Source: Brachybacterium sp. YJGR34
GTDB taxonomy: Bacteria; Actinomycetota; Actinomycetes; Actinomycetales; Dermabacteraceae
Direction of reading: 5' to 3'
DNA length: 64,000 nt
Assembly (NCBI RefSeq): GCF_003347015.1
Contig: NZ_PNFB01000016.1
Coordinates: 31,502-95,501 of the forward strand
Below are positions 1 to 8,274 of this stretch, one piece after another (positions within the stretch are counted from its first letter, which is position 1; the number at the start of each line of letters is the position of its first letter). The notes beneath the pieces were generated by a model, which worked only from the letters and a program-made list of their open reading frames with translations, was not told the DNA's origin and made no database searches. The position numbers and the translations under genes were made by a program.

Positions 1-666
1 GGGCGCGAGCAGGCCGCTCTCGTAGGCGAGGATCACGAGCTGTGCGCGGTCGTGGGAGCGGACCTTGGTCATGATGCGGTTCACGTGGGTCTTGGCCGTG
101 TGCGGGGAGATGAACAGCTTCTCGGCGATCTCGCCGTTGGACAGTCCTCGTGCCACGAGCAGCAGCACCTCGGCCTCGCGGTCGGTCAGCTTCGCGAGCG
201 CCGCGGCCGCCTGGGGTTCGGCTGGCCTCGTCCGTGCGTCGGCGAGCACATAGCGGTGGATGAGCCCGCGTGTCGCCGCCGGAGAGAGGAGCGAGTCTCC
301 GGCATGCACGGAACCGATGGCGCGCGCGATGTCCTCCGGCTCTGCTCCCTTGCCGATGAAGCCGCTGGCACCTGCCCGGAGCGCTGCGACGACGTACTCG
401 TCCTCCTCGAAGGTGGTGAGGATGAGGACCTTCGTCTCTGACAGGTCGGGGTCCTCACAGATCAGCTCGGTGGCTTCGATGCCGTCGAGGCCCGGCATGC
501 GGATGTCCATGAGGACGACGTCCGGGTGCAGCTCCCTGGCGAGTGAGAGTGCCTCGGCCCCGTTCTCGGCCTGGCCGGCGACGGAGATGTCGGGGTGGGA
601 TTCGAGGATGCCGGCGACGGCCCGTCGGATGAGCGGCTGATCGTCGGCCACGAGCACGGATGTCAC
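1..666 (-). CDS. NarL/LuxR-family response regulator (3' end cut by window)
   Basis: DNA-binding response regulator of a two-component system. It starts at GTG 666, which overlaps the kinase stop in a GTGA junction, and it runs off the window edge after 222 codons, so only the extreme C-terminus may be missing. The receiver domain (about residues 3-120) has the acidic pair D8-D9, the phospho-acceptor Asp54 in LMDIRMPG, and a conserved Thr in LTTFEEDEY. A LuxR-type helix-turn-helix follows (about 155-220) with LTDREAEVLLLVARGLSN and a recognition helix HTAKTHVNRIM. Co-translation with the kinase makes the pair cognate. The target is unknown; the divergent exported dioxygenase-like gene is the nearest candidate. 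Confidence 0.93.
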   Translation of the reverse strand, partial: MTSVLVADDQPLIRRAVAGILESHPDISVAGQAENGAEALSLARELHPDVVLMDIRMPGLDGIEATELICEDPDLSETKVLILTTFEEDEYVVAALRAGASGFIGKGAEPEDIARAIGSVHAGDSLLSPAATRGLIHRYVLADARTRPAEPQAAAALAKLTDREAEVLLLVARGLSNGEIAEKLFISPHTAKTHVNRIMTKVRSHDRAQLVILAYESGLLAP

Positions 667-1988
667 GCCGATCCCCCTTCTCTGGACAGGGGCAACTCTA
701 CGTCCAGTCGGTGGCGTCCCTCCTGCCGACTCGTCGAGACCGTCCCCTGCGCAGCGGCCACGCGTTCGCGCAGTCCGATGAGGCCGAGGCCCGTGCCCGC
801 ACCGGCGGCGGCACCCCGGGGCCGCGACGGCTCCTCCGGCACCGGGTTGTCGATCTCGATGCGCAACTGCGTCTCCCCCGCGGTGACGCGAAGCCGCGCA
901 GCGTGCCCGTCGCCGTGTTTGTGAGCGTTCGTCAGGCCCTCCTGGATCACGCGGTACGCGACGTGTCCGGTGGTACCGGTGACTCGGGACAGATCGCCCC
1001 GGATGTCGGTCTCGATCACCAGGCCCGCCTCCCCCATGCGGCCGAGCAGGGCGTCGAGGACGTCGAGGCTCTGCTGCGAGGGCGTGGAGTCCGCGCTCTC
1101 GTCCTCCCGCAGATATCGCAGCAGATCGCCGATCTCGCCCAGTGCGCCCCGGGCGGCCTCACGAATAGTGGCCAGCGCGTCCTGGGCGCGTTCGGGCTGG
1201 CGAGCGATGTACCCCGACGCCGCTCCGGCGTGCAGATTGATCACGGAGATCTGATGGGCCACCGTGTCGTGCAGATCGCGGGCGATCCGCAGCCGCTCCT
1301 CCGACACCCGCCGGAGGGCCTCGGCCTCACGCGTCAGTTCGGCCCGCCGGGCGCGGTCCTCGGCCTGCAGGAGATACTCCTGCCGAGAGCGGGCGCTGTC
1401 GCCGAGCGCCGCAGCGATGGCGAGCGCCGCTCCGACCTGGAACACCCGAGAGTCCAGCGATTCCCCTCCCGTCGTCGCGAAGGCGAGGGCGACGACCAGC
1501 GCCGTGGCGGTGGCCGTCACCGCCAACACCACCGTCCGCCGGGCACGGAATGCGAAGGCATGGGCCGCGATCGTCGCCGCGATACCCGGTCCCAGCGAGG
1601 GCAGGCCGAGCAGCACGGCGAGGACGAATCCGGCGAACGCGACGGCGAGCGCGGGGATCGGCCACCGCCGCCGGACGAGCATGAGCGCTGCCGGCACGAT
1701 GAGCAGCGCCAGCGTCAGCAGCGGGGCCTCGACAGCGGCAGCGGACGGCCCGCCCGGCCCCGACCCGTCGAAGCGAACGTCCGGTGGGCCGTCGACGGGT
1801 CCGAGGAACTCCGGGCCCGGGAGGAGCGCGCCGCCCAGCAGCCCGCCACCGAGCAGAACGACCGCCGCGGCGATCACGTCGCCGAGATGGCCCATCCACC
1901 ATGACCGATCTCGCGGCGCTGCCGCGCGCTCCGGTCCCCTCGGATCGGTCCCGGTCCCGGAGCCGGGCGGCGTGGGTTCCTCGCTCAT
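663..1988 (-). CDS. Sensor histidine kinase (HisKA_3 type)
   Basis: Membrane sensor kinase partner of the NarL-type regulator. The chosen ATG 1988 gives 441 aa; a longer reading to 2033 exists but would add an uncharacteristic Arg-rich extension. Several hydrophobic segments (about 36-57, 90-105, 111-132, 133-170 and 183-196) form the membrane part, with no large extracellular sensor domain. A coiled segment leads into the HisKA_3 dimerisation helix RIARDLHDTVAHQISV, with phospho-acceptor His240. The HATPase domain shows the N box in QEGLTNAHKH and the G box in GTGLGLIGLRERV. Its stop overlaps the regulator start by four bases, so the two are translationally coupled. The signal sensed cannot be read from the sequence. 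Confidence 0.93.
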   Translation of the reverse strand: MSEEPTPPGSGTGTDPRGPERAAAPRDRSWWMGHLGDVIAAAVVLLGGGLLGGALLPGPEFLGPVDGPPDVRFDGSGPGGPSAAAVEAPLLTLALLIVPAALMLVRRRWPIPALAVAFAGFVLAVLLGLPSLGPGIAATIAAHAFAFRARRTVVLAVTATATALVVALAFATTGGESLDSRVFQVGAALAIAAALGDSARSRQEYLLQAEDRARRAELTREAEALRRVSEERLRIARDLHDTVAHQISVINLHAGAASGYIARQPERAQDALATIREAARGALGEIGDLLRYLREDESADSTPSQQSLDVLDALLGRMGEAGLVIETDIRGDLSRVTGTTGHVAYRVIQEGLTNAHKHGDGHAARLRVTAGETQLRIEIDNPVPEEPSRPRGAAAGAGTGLGLIGLRERVAAAQGTVSTSRQEGRHRLDVELPLSREGGSA

Positions 1989-2140
1989 GCCCCCCAGTGT
2001 GACGCCCGCCCAGCGCACGCGGCGTCCACCCACTGCGGCCTCACGCCGTACCGCGGGCGCGGTACGTGGTGTCTGCGGCGGGGCGACGCGCGGGCCGCGC
2101 CCTCGGGGAAAGCTCGATGCATGAACGGAAGGAGACGATC

Positions 2141-3103
2141 ATGACGACCCGAATCCCGGAGCCCACGCCCACCGCTGAAGGGCCCGCCTACGAGGGGCGG
2201 CTGCTCGATCGGCCGGACGAGGAGGTGGTCGACCAGGGCGCGAGCTTCGACATGCGCACGCTCATGAGTCGACGAGCGCTCCTCGGGACCGGCCTGGCGG
2301 GCTTCGGCTCCGTCGCGCTGGCCGCCTGCGCTGCCGGTGGGAGTGACACCTCGACACCGTCCGGAACAGCTGCCTCGGGCTCGGAGATCCCCGATGAGAC
2401 GGCCGGCCCCTATCCGGCCGACGGCTCCAACGGCCCCGACGTGCTGACCCGCTCGGGGATCCTGCGCAGCGACCTCCGATCGAGCATCGGGGCAGACGAT
2501 CCGGTCGACGGCGTGCCGCTCGACGTCACGTTCACCGTCATCGACATGGCAGGCGGCGACGTCCCCTTCGCCGGTGCGGCGGTGTACGCCTGGCACTGCG
2601 ACGCCCAGGGGCGGTACTCGATGTACTCCGACGGTGTCGAGGACGAGACCTGGCTGCGCGGCGTCCAGATCGCCGACGCCGACGGCACGGTGACGTTCAC
2701 CTCGATCATCCCCGGCTGCTACACGGGACGCTGGACCCACATCCACCTCGAGGTCTATCCCGACGTGGACTCCCTCACCGACGCCGCGAACGCGATCGCG
2801 ACGTCGCAGATGGCGCTGCCCGAGGACGTCCTCGCCGCGGTCTACGAGCTGTCCGCCTACGACGGCTCGTCCCGGAACCTCTCCGGGATCACGCTCGCGT
2901 CGGACAACGTCTTCGGGGACGACGGCGCTGCGAGCCAGATGGCCGCCATGACCGGTGCCATCGACGCCGGGTACACCGCCGCGCTGGACGTCCGCGTCGA
3001 CACCACCACGGAGCCGAGCGGCGGCGGTGCCCCGCCCGCGAACGGCGGAGGACCCGGCGGCGAGTCGCCGCCCGGGGACGGGCCGACGGAGCCGAGCTCC
3101 TGA
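2141..3103 (+). CDS. Exported intradiol ring-cleavage dioxygenase-like lipoprotein
   Basis: Likely non-haem Fe(III) dioxygenase-fold protein anchored outside the membrane. Start ATG 2141 is preceded by GGAAGGAG at 2127-2134; an upstream in-frame ATG at 2120 lacks this site. The 320-aa product has a long N-region (about 45 residues), then a twin-Arg motif SRRALLG, a hydrophobic stretch and a lipobox LAAC with Cys63, so Tat export followed by lipidation is likely. The catalytic-domain core shows AVYAWHCDAQGRYS and CYTGRWTHIHLEVY, matching the Tyr/His metal-ligand region of intradiol enzymes. The C-terminus is a Gly/Pro/Ser tail (about 295-320). The substrate is unknown. It sits divergent from the two-component system and directly before a DUF3500 lipoprotein. 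Confidence 0.85.
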   Translation: MTTRIPEPTPTAEGPAYEGRLLDRPDEEVVDQGASFDMRTLMSRRALLGTGLAGFGSVALAACAAGGSDTSTPSGTAASGSEIPDETAGPYPADGSNGPDVLTRSGILRSDLRSSIGADDPVDGVPLDVTFTVIDMAGGDVPFAGAAVYAWHCDAQGRYSMYSDGVEDETWLRGVQIADADGTVTFTSIIPGCYTGRWTHIHLEVYPDVDSLTDAANAIATSQMALPEDVLAAVYELSAYDGSSRNLSGITLASDNVFGDDGAASQMAAMTGAIDAGYTAALDVRVDTTTEPSGGGAPPANGGGPGGESPPGDGPTEPSS

Positions 3104-3165
3104 TCCCGGCGCGTCCTGCGCCCGTCGACGTTCACCATCACCACCCGACTTCCAGGGAGAACACC

Positions 3166-4449
3166 ATGCGACAGACCACGTCCGACACCACCACCTCCGC
3201 CCGCCGACTCCTGCGCCGCGGCGCACTGCAGGCCGCCTCCGCCCTGATGATCGGCGGACTCGTCCTGACCGGATGCTCCGCAGGGTCCACGGACACCTCC
3301 GCCTCGGAGGCGACTGCCCAGTCCTCGAGCACGTCGACCACGGACTCCACGAGCAGCGACAGTGACACCTCGACCAGCGACGCGGCGACCACCGCCTCGA
3401 CCATCTCCGACACGACGGCCGCCGCCGAGGCATTCATGGCCACGCTGACCGACGAGCAGATCGAGACCTTGACCTACGAGTACGACGACGAGACCAAGTC
3501 GACGTCGTGGTCGAACTTCCCCGTGACCTTCGTCGACCGCGCGGGCCTGAACCTCGCCGACCTCACCGACGAGCAGCGGGCCGCCGCCCTCGAGGTCCTC
3601 GAGGGGCTGCTCAGCGAGGAGTCCTACGCGATGGTCGAGGGCATCATGGGCGGCGACGAGTACCTGCTGGAGAACAGCAGCACCACCGAGGACTCGCTGG
3701 GCCAGTACTACATCGCCTTCTTCGGCGATCCCTCCGACACCGACGCCTGGTCGATCCAGTTCGGCGGCCACCACCTCGGCATCAACGCCGACCTGAACGG
3801 CGCCGAGAGCGCCATCACCTTCGCTCCGACGCACCTGGGCGTCCAGCCGGCCGTCTACACGACCGAGGACGGCGAGGAGGTGCAGCCGTTCGACGCGATC
3901 TACACCGACGCCTTCGCCTTCTTCGACAGCCTCACCGAGGAGCAGCAGGCCACGCTCACCTCCGGCGACGTCAGCATGTGCGCACCCGGCGGCACCTGTG
4001 ACTTCTCCACCGGCTCCGGGCTGACCGGCGCCGACCTCACCGCGGAGCAGAAGGAGCTCCTCCTGGAGCTGATCGCGAACTGGGCCGGGATGGCCGACGA
4101 GGAGACGAACGCGGCTGAACTGGCCGAGATCGAGGCGACGCTCGACGACACCGTCATCGCCTGGTCGGGAGAGACCACGTACGACATGAGCACCGGCGAC
4201 GGGATCAGCTTCTCCATCTCCGGGCCGGACGTCTACGTCGCCTTCCAGGCCCAGGAGGGCTCGGCCGGGGCCGACGTCGACGGCGTGACCACCTCCGGCT
4301 GGGGCCATGTCCACACCATCTACCGAGACCCGAGCAACGACTACGCCGGAAGCGTCCCCCAGCAGGAAGGCTCCGGAATGGCCGGAGGCCCCGGCGGCGA
4401 GGGGGACGCACCCGGCGGTGCCGGTGACACCCCGCCCGAGCGTCCGTGA
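3166..4449 (+). CDS. DUF3500-family lipoprotein
   Basis: Extracellular lipoprotein of unknown function. ATG 3166 has a GGGAGA site about 6 nt upstream. The 427-aa protein begins with RRLLRRGA, a hydrophobic segment and lipobox LTGC (Cys37), followed by a Ser/Thr/Asp-rich linker (about 38-85). The body fits DUF3500: a start with FMATLTDEQ, a middle LTDEQRAAALEVLEGLLS, and the hallmark WSIQFGGHHLGINADLNG followed by FAPTHLGVQPAVY. The His pair in GGHH suggests metal or heme-type chemistry, but no activity is established. The tail (about 403-427) is Gly/Pro/Glu-rich and resembles the tail of the preceding lipoprotein. A 62-base gap and the same strand suggest co-transcription with the dioxygenase-like gene. 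Confidence 0.85.
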   Translation: MRQTTSDTTTSARRLLRRGALQAASALMIGGLVLTGCSAGSTDTSASEATAQSSSTSTTDSTSSDSDTSTSDAATTASTISDTTAAAEAFMATLTDEQIETLTYEYDDETKSTSWSNFPVTFVDRAGLNLADLTDEQRAAALEVLEGLLSEESYAMVEGIMGGDEYLLENSSTTEDSLGQYYIAFFGDPSDTDAWSIQFGGHHLGINADLNGAESAITFAPTHLGVQPAVYTTEDGEEVQPFDAIYTDAFAFFDSLTEEQQATLTSGDVSMCAPGGTCDFSTGSGLTGADLTAEQKELLLELIANWAGMADEETNAAELAEIEATLDDTVIAWSGETTYDMSTGDGISFSISGPDVYVAFQAQEGSAGADVDGVTTSGWGHVHTIYRDPSNDYAGSVPQQEGSGMAGGPGGEGDAPGGAGDTPPERP

Positions 4450-4541
4450 GCCACGGCGCGGAGCGGCCAGGACGGTTCCGATGCACGTTCCGTCGCGGCG
4501 ACGAGGGCTGACGCGTCGCCGTTCGGTCCACGCCGGACACG

Positions 4542-4557
4542 CGTCGCCCGGGCGACG
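4542..4557. terminator. Perfect 16-bp palindrome after the DUF3500 gene
   Basis: CGTCGCCCGGGCGACG reads the same on both strands and can form a short hairpin about 90 bases past the lipoprotein stop. No T-tract follows. The 10-base string ACGCGTCGCC occurs twice here (4511-4520 and 4539-4548). A terminator role is a guess from position. Confidence 0.35.
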
Positions 4558-4601
4558 GACCGCCGGCATCCGAGACGCACGCGCCGGATGCGACCGACTG
4601 C

Positions 4602-4631
4602 TAAGGTCGTATTCCTTGAATCCATGGAATA
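4602..4631 (+). promoter_or_regulatory. Promoter and ArsR-type operator of the ArsR-rhodanese/MFS operon
   Basis: A -10-like box TAAGGT (4602-4607) is followed by an inverted repeat TATTCC (4610-4615), a 10-base spacer and GGAATA (4626-4631). The repeat covers the expected transcription start and ends 8 bases before the GTG of the regulator. AT-rich imperfect palindromes at the promoter are the usual binding sites of ArsR/SmtB proteins, so autoregulation is the natural reading. Confidence 0.6.
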
Positions 4632-4639
4632 CCGCTGAG

Positions 4640-5281
4640 GTGAGCAAGGAGTCCGTCGTCGAGGTCTTCGCCGAGGCGGTCAAGGCGATCGCGAACGGAC
4701 GGCGGCTCGAGCTGATGGAGCTCATGGCCCAGGGTGAGCACGCGGTCGAGGCGCTCGCCCGACAGACGGGCATGGCCACGACGACCACGTCCGCACACCT
4801 GCAGACGCTCCACCGGGCGGGCCTGGTGGTCAGGCGGCGCGAACGGACCACCATCTACTACCGGCTCAGCGGGGACGATGTCGCCGAGCTGTACACGGCG
4901 GCCAAGCGCGTGGCGCTGAACCGGTACCCGCGGCTGCGGGAGGCCCTCGACGCCTACATGGGCGAGCCGCGCGCCCAGGGACCGGTCATCGACCCTGCCG
5001 CAGTGACCTCCCAGATGGTCGTCATCGACGTGCGCCCGGCCGAGGAGTACGACGCCGGGCACTTCCCCGGCTCGGTCTCCTTCCCGCTGGCGGAGCTGGA
5101 GGACCGCATCGACGAGCTCCCCGAGGACCGCGAGATCGTCGTGTACTGCCGCGGCGAGCTGTGCCGGCTGGCGCGCGAGGCGGCCGTGCTCCTGCGCGCG
5201 CACGGACTGGACGCCAAGGCCATGGACGAGGGCGTCGTCGAGTGGCGCGCGAGCAAGGAGATCGACCTTGGAGTCGGCTGA
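4640..5281 (+). CDS. ArsR-family regulator fused to a rhodanese domain
   Basis: Transcription factor that probably senses sulfur or thiol state. Start GTG 4640 gives 213 aa; a TTG at 4616 is in frame but lies inside the operator. Residues about 5-95 form a winged helix typical of ArsR (VKAIANGRRLELMELMAQGE, then a recognition helix around TTTSAHLQTLHRAGLV). Residues about 118-208 are a rhodanese domain with VIDVRPAEEYDAGHFPGS and active-site Cys170 in VVYCRGELCRLA. The only cysteines in the protein are C170 and C175, so the classic metal-binding Cys sites of metal-sensing ArsR proteins are absent. I infer control through persulfide or oxidant chemistry on the rhodanese cysteines. It overlaps the next gene by 14 bases. 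Confidence 0.9.
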   Translation: MSKESVVEVFAEAVKAIANGRRLELMELMAQGEHAVEALARQTGMATTTTSAHLQTLHRAGLVVRRRERTTIYYRLSGDDVAELYTAAKRVALNRYPRLREALDAYMGEPRAQGPVIDPAAVTSQMVVIDVRPAEEYDAGHFPGSVSFPLAELEDRIDELPEDREIVVYCRGELCRLAREAAVLLRAHGLDAKAMDEGVVEWRASKEIDLGVG

Positions 5282-6545
5282 CGCCAGCACCGCGGAGCGC
5301 GCGGTCGCCGTCGAGTCCGAGCGGGCACGGGTCCACCGGCGAACCCTGACCGTCGTCATCCTCAGCCAGATCCTCGGCGGCGCCGGGTTGGCGGCCGGGG
5401 TCTCCGTGGGCGCACTGCTGGCCCAGGACATGCTCGACTCCGATGCCCTGTCCGGACTGCCCATCGGCCTGTTCACCCTCGGGTCCGCGCTGGCCGCGTT
5501 CCTGGTGGGCCGCTCCACGCAGCAGTTCGGCCGCCGGGTGGGCCTGGCCTACGGTTTCCTCGTCGGCGGCGTCGGGGCCGCCGGGGTGGTCGCTGCCGCG
5601 GTCCTCGACAGCGTGCCCCTGCTGTTCCTCGCCCTGTTCATCTACGGCTCGGGCACCGCCACCAACCTCCAGGCCCGCTACGCCGGCACGGATCTCGCCC
5701 CGGCGAGCAGGCGCGGCTTCGGCACCAGCATGGCCATGGTCGCGACCACCGTCGGTGCCGTCGCGGGGCCGAACCTCATCGACCCGATAGGCAGCGTCGC
5801 CCAGTCCCTGGGCGTGCCCACCCTGGCCGGGCCCTTCCTCCTCGCCGCCGCCGCGTACGGGGCGGCCGGACTGGTGCTGTTCGTCTTCCTGCGCCCTGAT
5901 CCGTATCTGCTGGCCAAGCGCATGGCCACCGATGCAGCTGCCGCGGACGGGACAGGTGCTGCGAGCGGCGCGGTCCCCGAGGTCGGGATCGGCGCGTACG
6001 TGGGCGCGGCGGTGATGGTTCTGACCCAGATCGTGATGGTCGCGATCATGACGATGACGCCCATCCACATGCGGGCCCACCACCACGAGATGGCCGCCGT
6101 CGGCCTCGTCATCGGCATGCACATCGGGGCCATGTGGCTGCCCTCGCTCGTCACCGGCATCCTGGTGGACAAGCTCGGGCGCACCTCCATGGTCATCGCC
6201 TCCGGCGTCACGCTGCTGCTCGCCGGAGTCGTCGCGGCCATCGCGCCAGGCGACTCCCTCGGCCCGCTCATCCTCGCTCTCGTCCTGCTCGGCGTCGGAT
6301 GGAACCTCGGCCTGGTCTCCGGCACCGCGCTGGTCGTGGACGCCACCGTGCCGCAGAACCGCCCGCGCACGCAGGGCACCATCGACGTGCTCGTCGCCCT
6401 CTCCGGAGCCGGCGGCGGCGCGATGTCCGGCATGGTCATGTCCGCGACCAGCTATCAGGCCCTGTCGCTCGGCGGCGGCATCCTCGCCCTGCTGCTCATC
6501 CCCGTGCTGCTGTGGGCCCGTGCCCGCCATGCCGTCGCCGCCTGA
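5268..6545 (+). CDS. MFS transporter, multidrug-type
   Basis: Twelve-helix major facilitator protein of 425 aa, probably an exporter. The start is TTG 5268, supported by AAGGAG at 5255-5260 with 7-nt spacing; the start lies inside the regulator gene. The first half carries the loop motif FLVGRSTQQFGRRVGLAYG between helices 2 and 3. The second half has a His/Met-rich stretch MTPIHMRAHHHEMAAVG that also occurs in related actinobacterial and Bacillus permeases. No soluble extra domain is present. As the second gene of a two-gene operon behind an ArsR-rhodanese regulator, it may export the compound that triggers derepression, perhaps a reactive sulfur or electrophilic species; this is inference. 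Confidence 0.88.
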   Translation: MESADASTAERAVAVESERARVHRRTLTVVILSQILGGAGLAAGVSVGALLAQDMLDSDALSGLPIGLFTLGSALAAFLVGRSTQQFGRRVGLAYGFLVGGVGAAGVVAAAVLDSVPLLFLALFIYGSGTATNLQARYAGTDLAPASRRGFGTSMAMVATTVGAVAGPNLIDPIGSVAQSLGVPTLAGPFLLAAAAYGAAGLVLFVFLRPDPYLLAKRMATDAAAADGTGAASGAVPEVGIGAYVGAAVMVLTQIVMVAIMTMTPIHMRAHHHEMAAVGLVIGMHIGAMWLPSLVTGILVDKLGRTSMVIASGVTLLLAGVVAAIAPGDSLGPLILALVLLGVGWNLGLVSGTALVVDATVPQNRPRTQGTIDVLVALSGAGGGAMSGMVMSATSYQALSLGGGILALLLIPVLLWARARHAVAA

Positions 6546-6553
6546 GCTCGGCC

Positions 6554-6578
6554 CGACCTCGCACGCCGCGCGAGGTCG
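6554..6578. terminator. Bidirectional terminator between MFS gene and mutM
   Basis: CGACCTCGC (6554-6562) pairs with GCGAGGTCG (6570-6578) around a 7-base loop. It fills the 33-base gap between two convergent genes and ends one base before the mutM stop, so it can serve both. Confidence 0.75.
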
Positions 6579-7517
6579 CTATGGGCGGCGCTGGCAGGAA
6601 CGACAGAAATGCGAGGACCGGTTCTGGTAGGTGACGCGCCGGATGGTGCTCCCGCACCGCGGGCACGGCTCCCCTTCCTTGCCATAGACGTTCAGGCTCC
6701 GCGCGAAGTACCCGCTGCGCCCCTCGACGTTGACGTACAGCGCGTCGAAGCTCGTCCCGCCCACGGCGAGGGCGCGCTCCATGACCTCGCGGGCCGCGCG
6801 CAGGATCGCCAGCGCGCGACGCTGCGTGAGCGCCTGGCCCGGGGTGTCGTAGCGGGTGCGGGCGGCCCACAGCGCCTCGTCGGCATAGATGTTGCCGATC
6901 CCGCTGACCAGGTCCTGCGCGAGCAGCAGGGACTTGATGCCGGCGCGGCGGGCGCGCAGCGTGCGGGCGATGGCGGGCAGATCGGCGGCCGGGTCCAGCA
7001 GGTCACGGGCCACGTGGGCGGCGTCCTGCGGGAGCAGCGCATCGAGGCTGCCCGCCCCGGCGAGCGCACCGTCGGCCGCTGGCACCAGATCGCTGATCCA
7101 CAGGCCGCCGAACAGCCGCTGGTCGAGGAAGTCGATCACGGCGCCGTCGTCGAGGTGCAGGGACAGGCGGCGGTGGCGCAGCGGATCCGCGGCCGGCCCC
7201 TCGGAGGGCTCCGCGGCGACCGCGAGCGCCCCCTCGGCGGTACGCAGGCGCAGCTGACCGCTCATGCCCAGGTGCGCCATCAGCGCTTCGCCGCTCTCCG
7301 CTCCCCCGGCCTCGGCCAGGCGCCACCACAGGAACTTCCCGCGCCGCACCACGGCGGTCAGCCGCGCCCCGAGCAGGGCGGCGCGGAGGCGGTCCTCTCC
7401 CCCGCGCTGGCGGCGGATGCTGCGGGCATCGAGGACCTCGAGCGCGGTGACGGTGCGGCCGACGGTGCGGGGCTCGAGGCCGCGGCGCACCACCTCGACC
7501 TCGGGCAGCTCGGGCAT
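6579..7517 (-). CDS. mutM: Formamidopyrimidine-DNA glycosylase (Fpg/MutM)
   Basis: Base-excision repair enzyme removing oxidised purines such as 8-oxoguanine, with AP-lyase activity. The 312-aa protein starts with MPELPEVEVVRRGLE, giving catalytic Pro2 and Glu3 after Met removal. The conserved lysine in VVRRGKFLWW is K61. The C-terminus carries the zinc finger, with cysteines at 285, 288, 305 and 308, and the essential Arg in TYQNRSSHFC. It is slightly longer than typical because of a 25-residue insertion after the GMSGQLRL strand. It lies four bases downstream of rnc on the same strand, as commonly seen in actinobacteria. Confidence 0.97.
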   Translation of the reverse strand: MPELPEVEVVRRGLEPRTVGRTVTALEVLDARSIRRQRGGEDRLRAALLGARLTAVVRRGKFLWWRLAEAGGAESGEALMAHLGMSGQLRLRTAEGALAVAAEPSEGPAADPLRHRRLSLHLDDGAVIDFLDQRLFGGLWISDLVPAADGALAGAGSLDALLPQDAAHVARDLLDPAADLPAIARTLRARRAGIKSLLLAQDLVSGIGNIYADEALWAARTRYDTPGQALTQRRALAILRAAREVMERALAVGGTSFDALYVNVEGRSGYFARSLNVYGKEGEPCPRCGSTIRRVTYQNRSSHFCRSCQRRP

Positions 7518-7521
7518 GCGC

Positions 7522-8274
7522 TCAGCCCCGTGGGATGAGGGTCTCGCCGCGCTCGGCGAGCACGGCCCGCACGGCGTTCTGGGCGGCGGCGAGCTCGGCG
7601 TCCTTCTTCGAGGCGCCGTCCCCGTCGGCGGTGATCACGCCTTCGACGGTGACCGTCGCGGTGAAGGTCTTCTGGTGCTCGAGGCCGCTCTCGCCGAGGG
7701 CGTAGGCGACCGTGCGGCCCTCCGCGGCGGCGATCTCCTGCAGGCGGGACTTGTAGTCGTAGCCCGCCTCGAGGAACTCGTCGGACTCCAGCAGCGGCCC
7801 CATGAGCTCGAGCACCATCCGCCGCGAGACGTTCTGGCCCAGCGCGAGGTGGACCGCACCGATGACCGCCTCGGTGGTGTCGGCGAGGATGGAGGCCTTC
7901 GTGCGCCCTCCCGTGAGGTCCTCGCCGCGGCCCAGCTTCACGTAGGCCCCCAGATCCATCCGGGAGGCGACCACGGCGAGCGCCCGGGTGCTCACGGTCG
8001 CGGCGCGGCGGCGGGCCAGGTCCCCCTCGGGCAGCGTGGGGTGGGTGGCGTAGAGGTGCTCGGTGACCGCCAGCTGCAGCACCGCGTCGCCGAGGAACTC
8101 GAGCCGCTCGTTGTGCGGGACGCCGTCGTGCTCGTAGGAGTAGGAACGGTGGGTCAGGGCGAGGTCGAGCAGCCCGGTGGCGGTGAGATCGGCGGCCTGG
8201 GCGGCGTCCAGCGGCAGCGCGTCGAGCAGGGCCGAGGGGTCGGCGGCCTCGGTGGCGCGGCGGCGACGCGCCAT
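7522..8274 (-). CDS. rnc: Ribonuclease III
   Basis: Double-strand-specific endoribonuclease for rRNA and mRNA processing. ATG 8274 overlaps the DUF177 stop by one base (TGATG) and gives 250 aa. The signature HNERLEFLGDAVL (about residues 54-66) holds the metal-binding acidic residues, and a second acidic pair occurs in DTTEAVIGAV. A double-stranded RNA-binding domain follows (about 168-248), with DYKSRLQEI at its start and the basic GASKKDAELAAAQNAV at its end. The gene is part of a tightly packed DUF177-rnc-mutM unit. Confidence 0.97.
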   Translation of the reverse strand: MARRRRATEAADPSALLDALPLDAAQAADLTATGLLDLALTHRSYSYEHDGVPHNERLEFLGDAVLQLAVTEHLYATHPTLPEGDLARRRAATVSTRALAVVASRMDLGAYVKLGRGEDLTGGRTKASILADTTEAVIGAVHLALGQNVSRRMVLELMGPLLESDEFLEAGYDYKSRLQEIAAAEGRTVAYALGESGLEHQKTFTATVTVEGVITADGDGASKKDAELAAAQNAVRAVLAERGETLIPRG

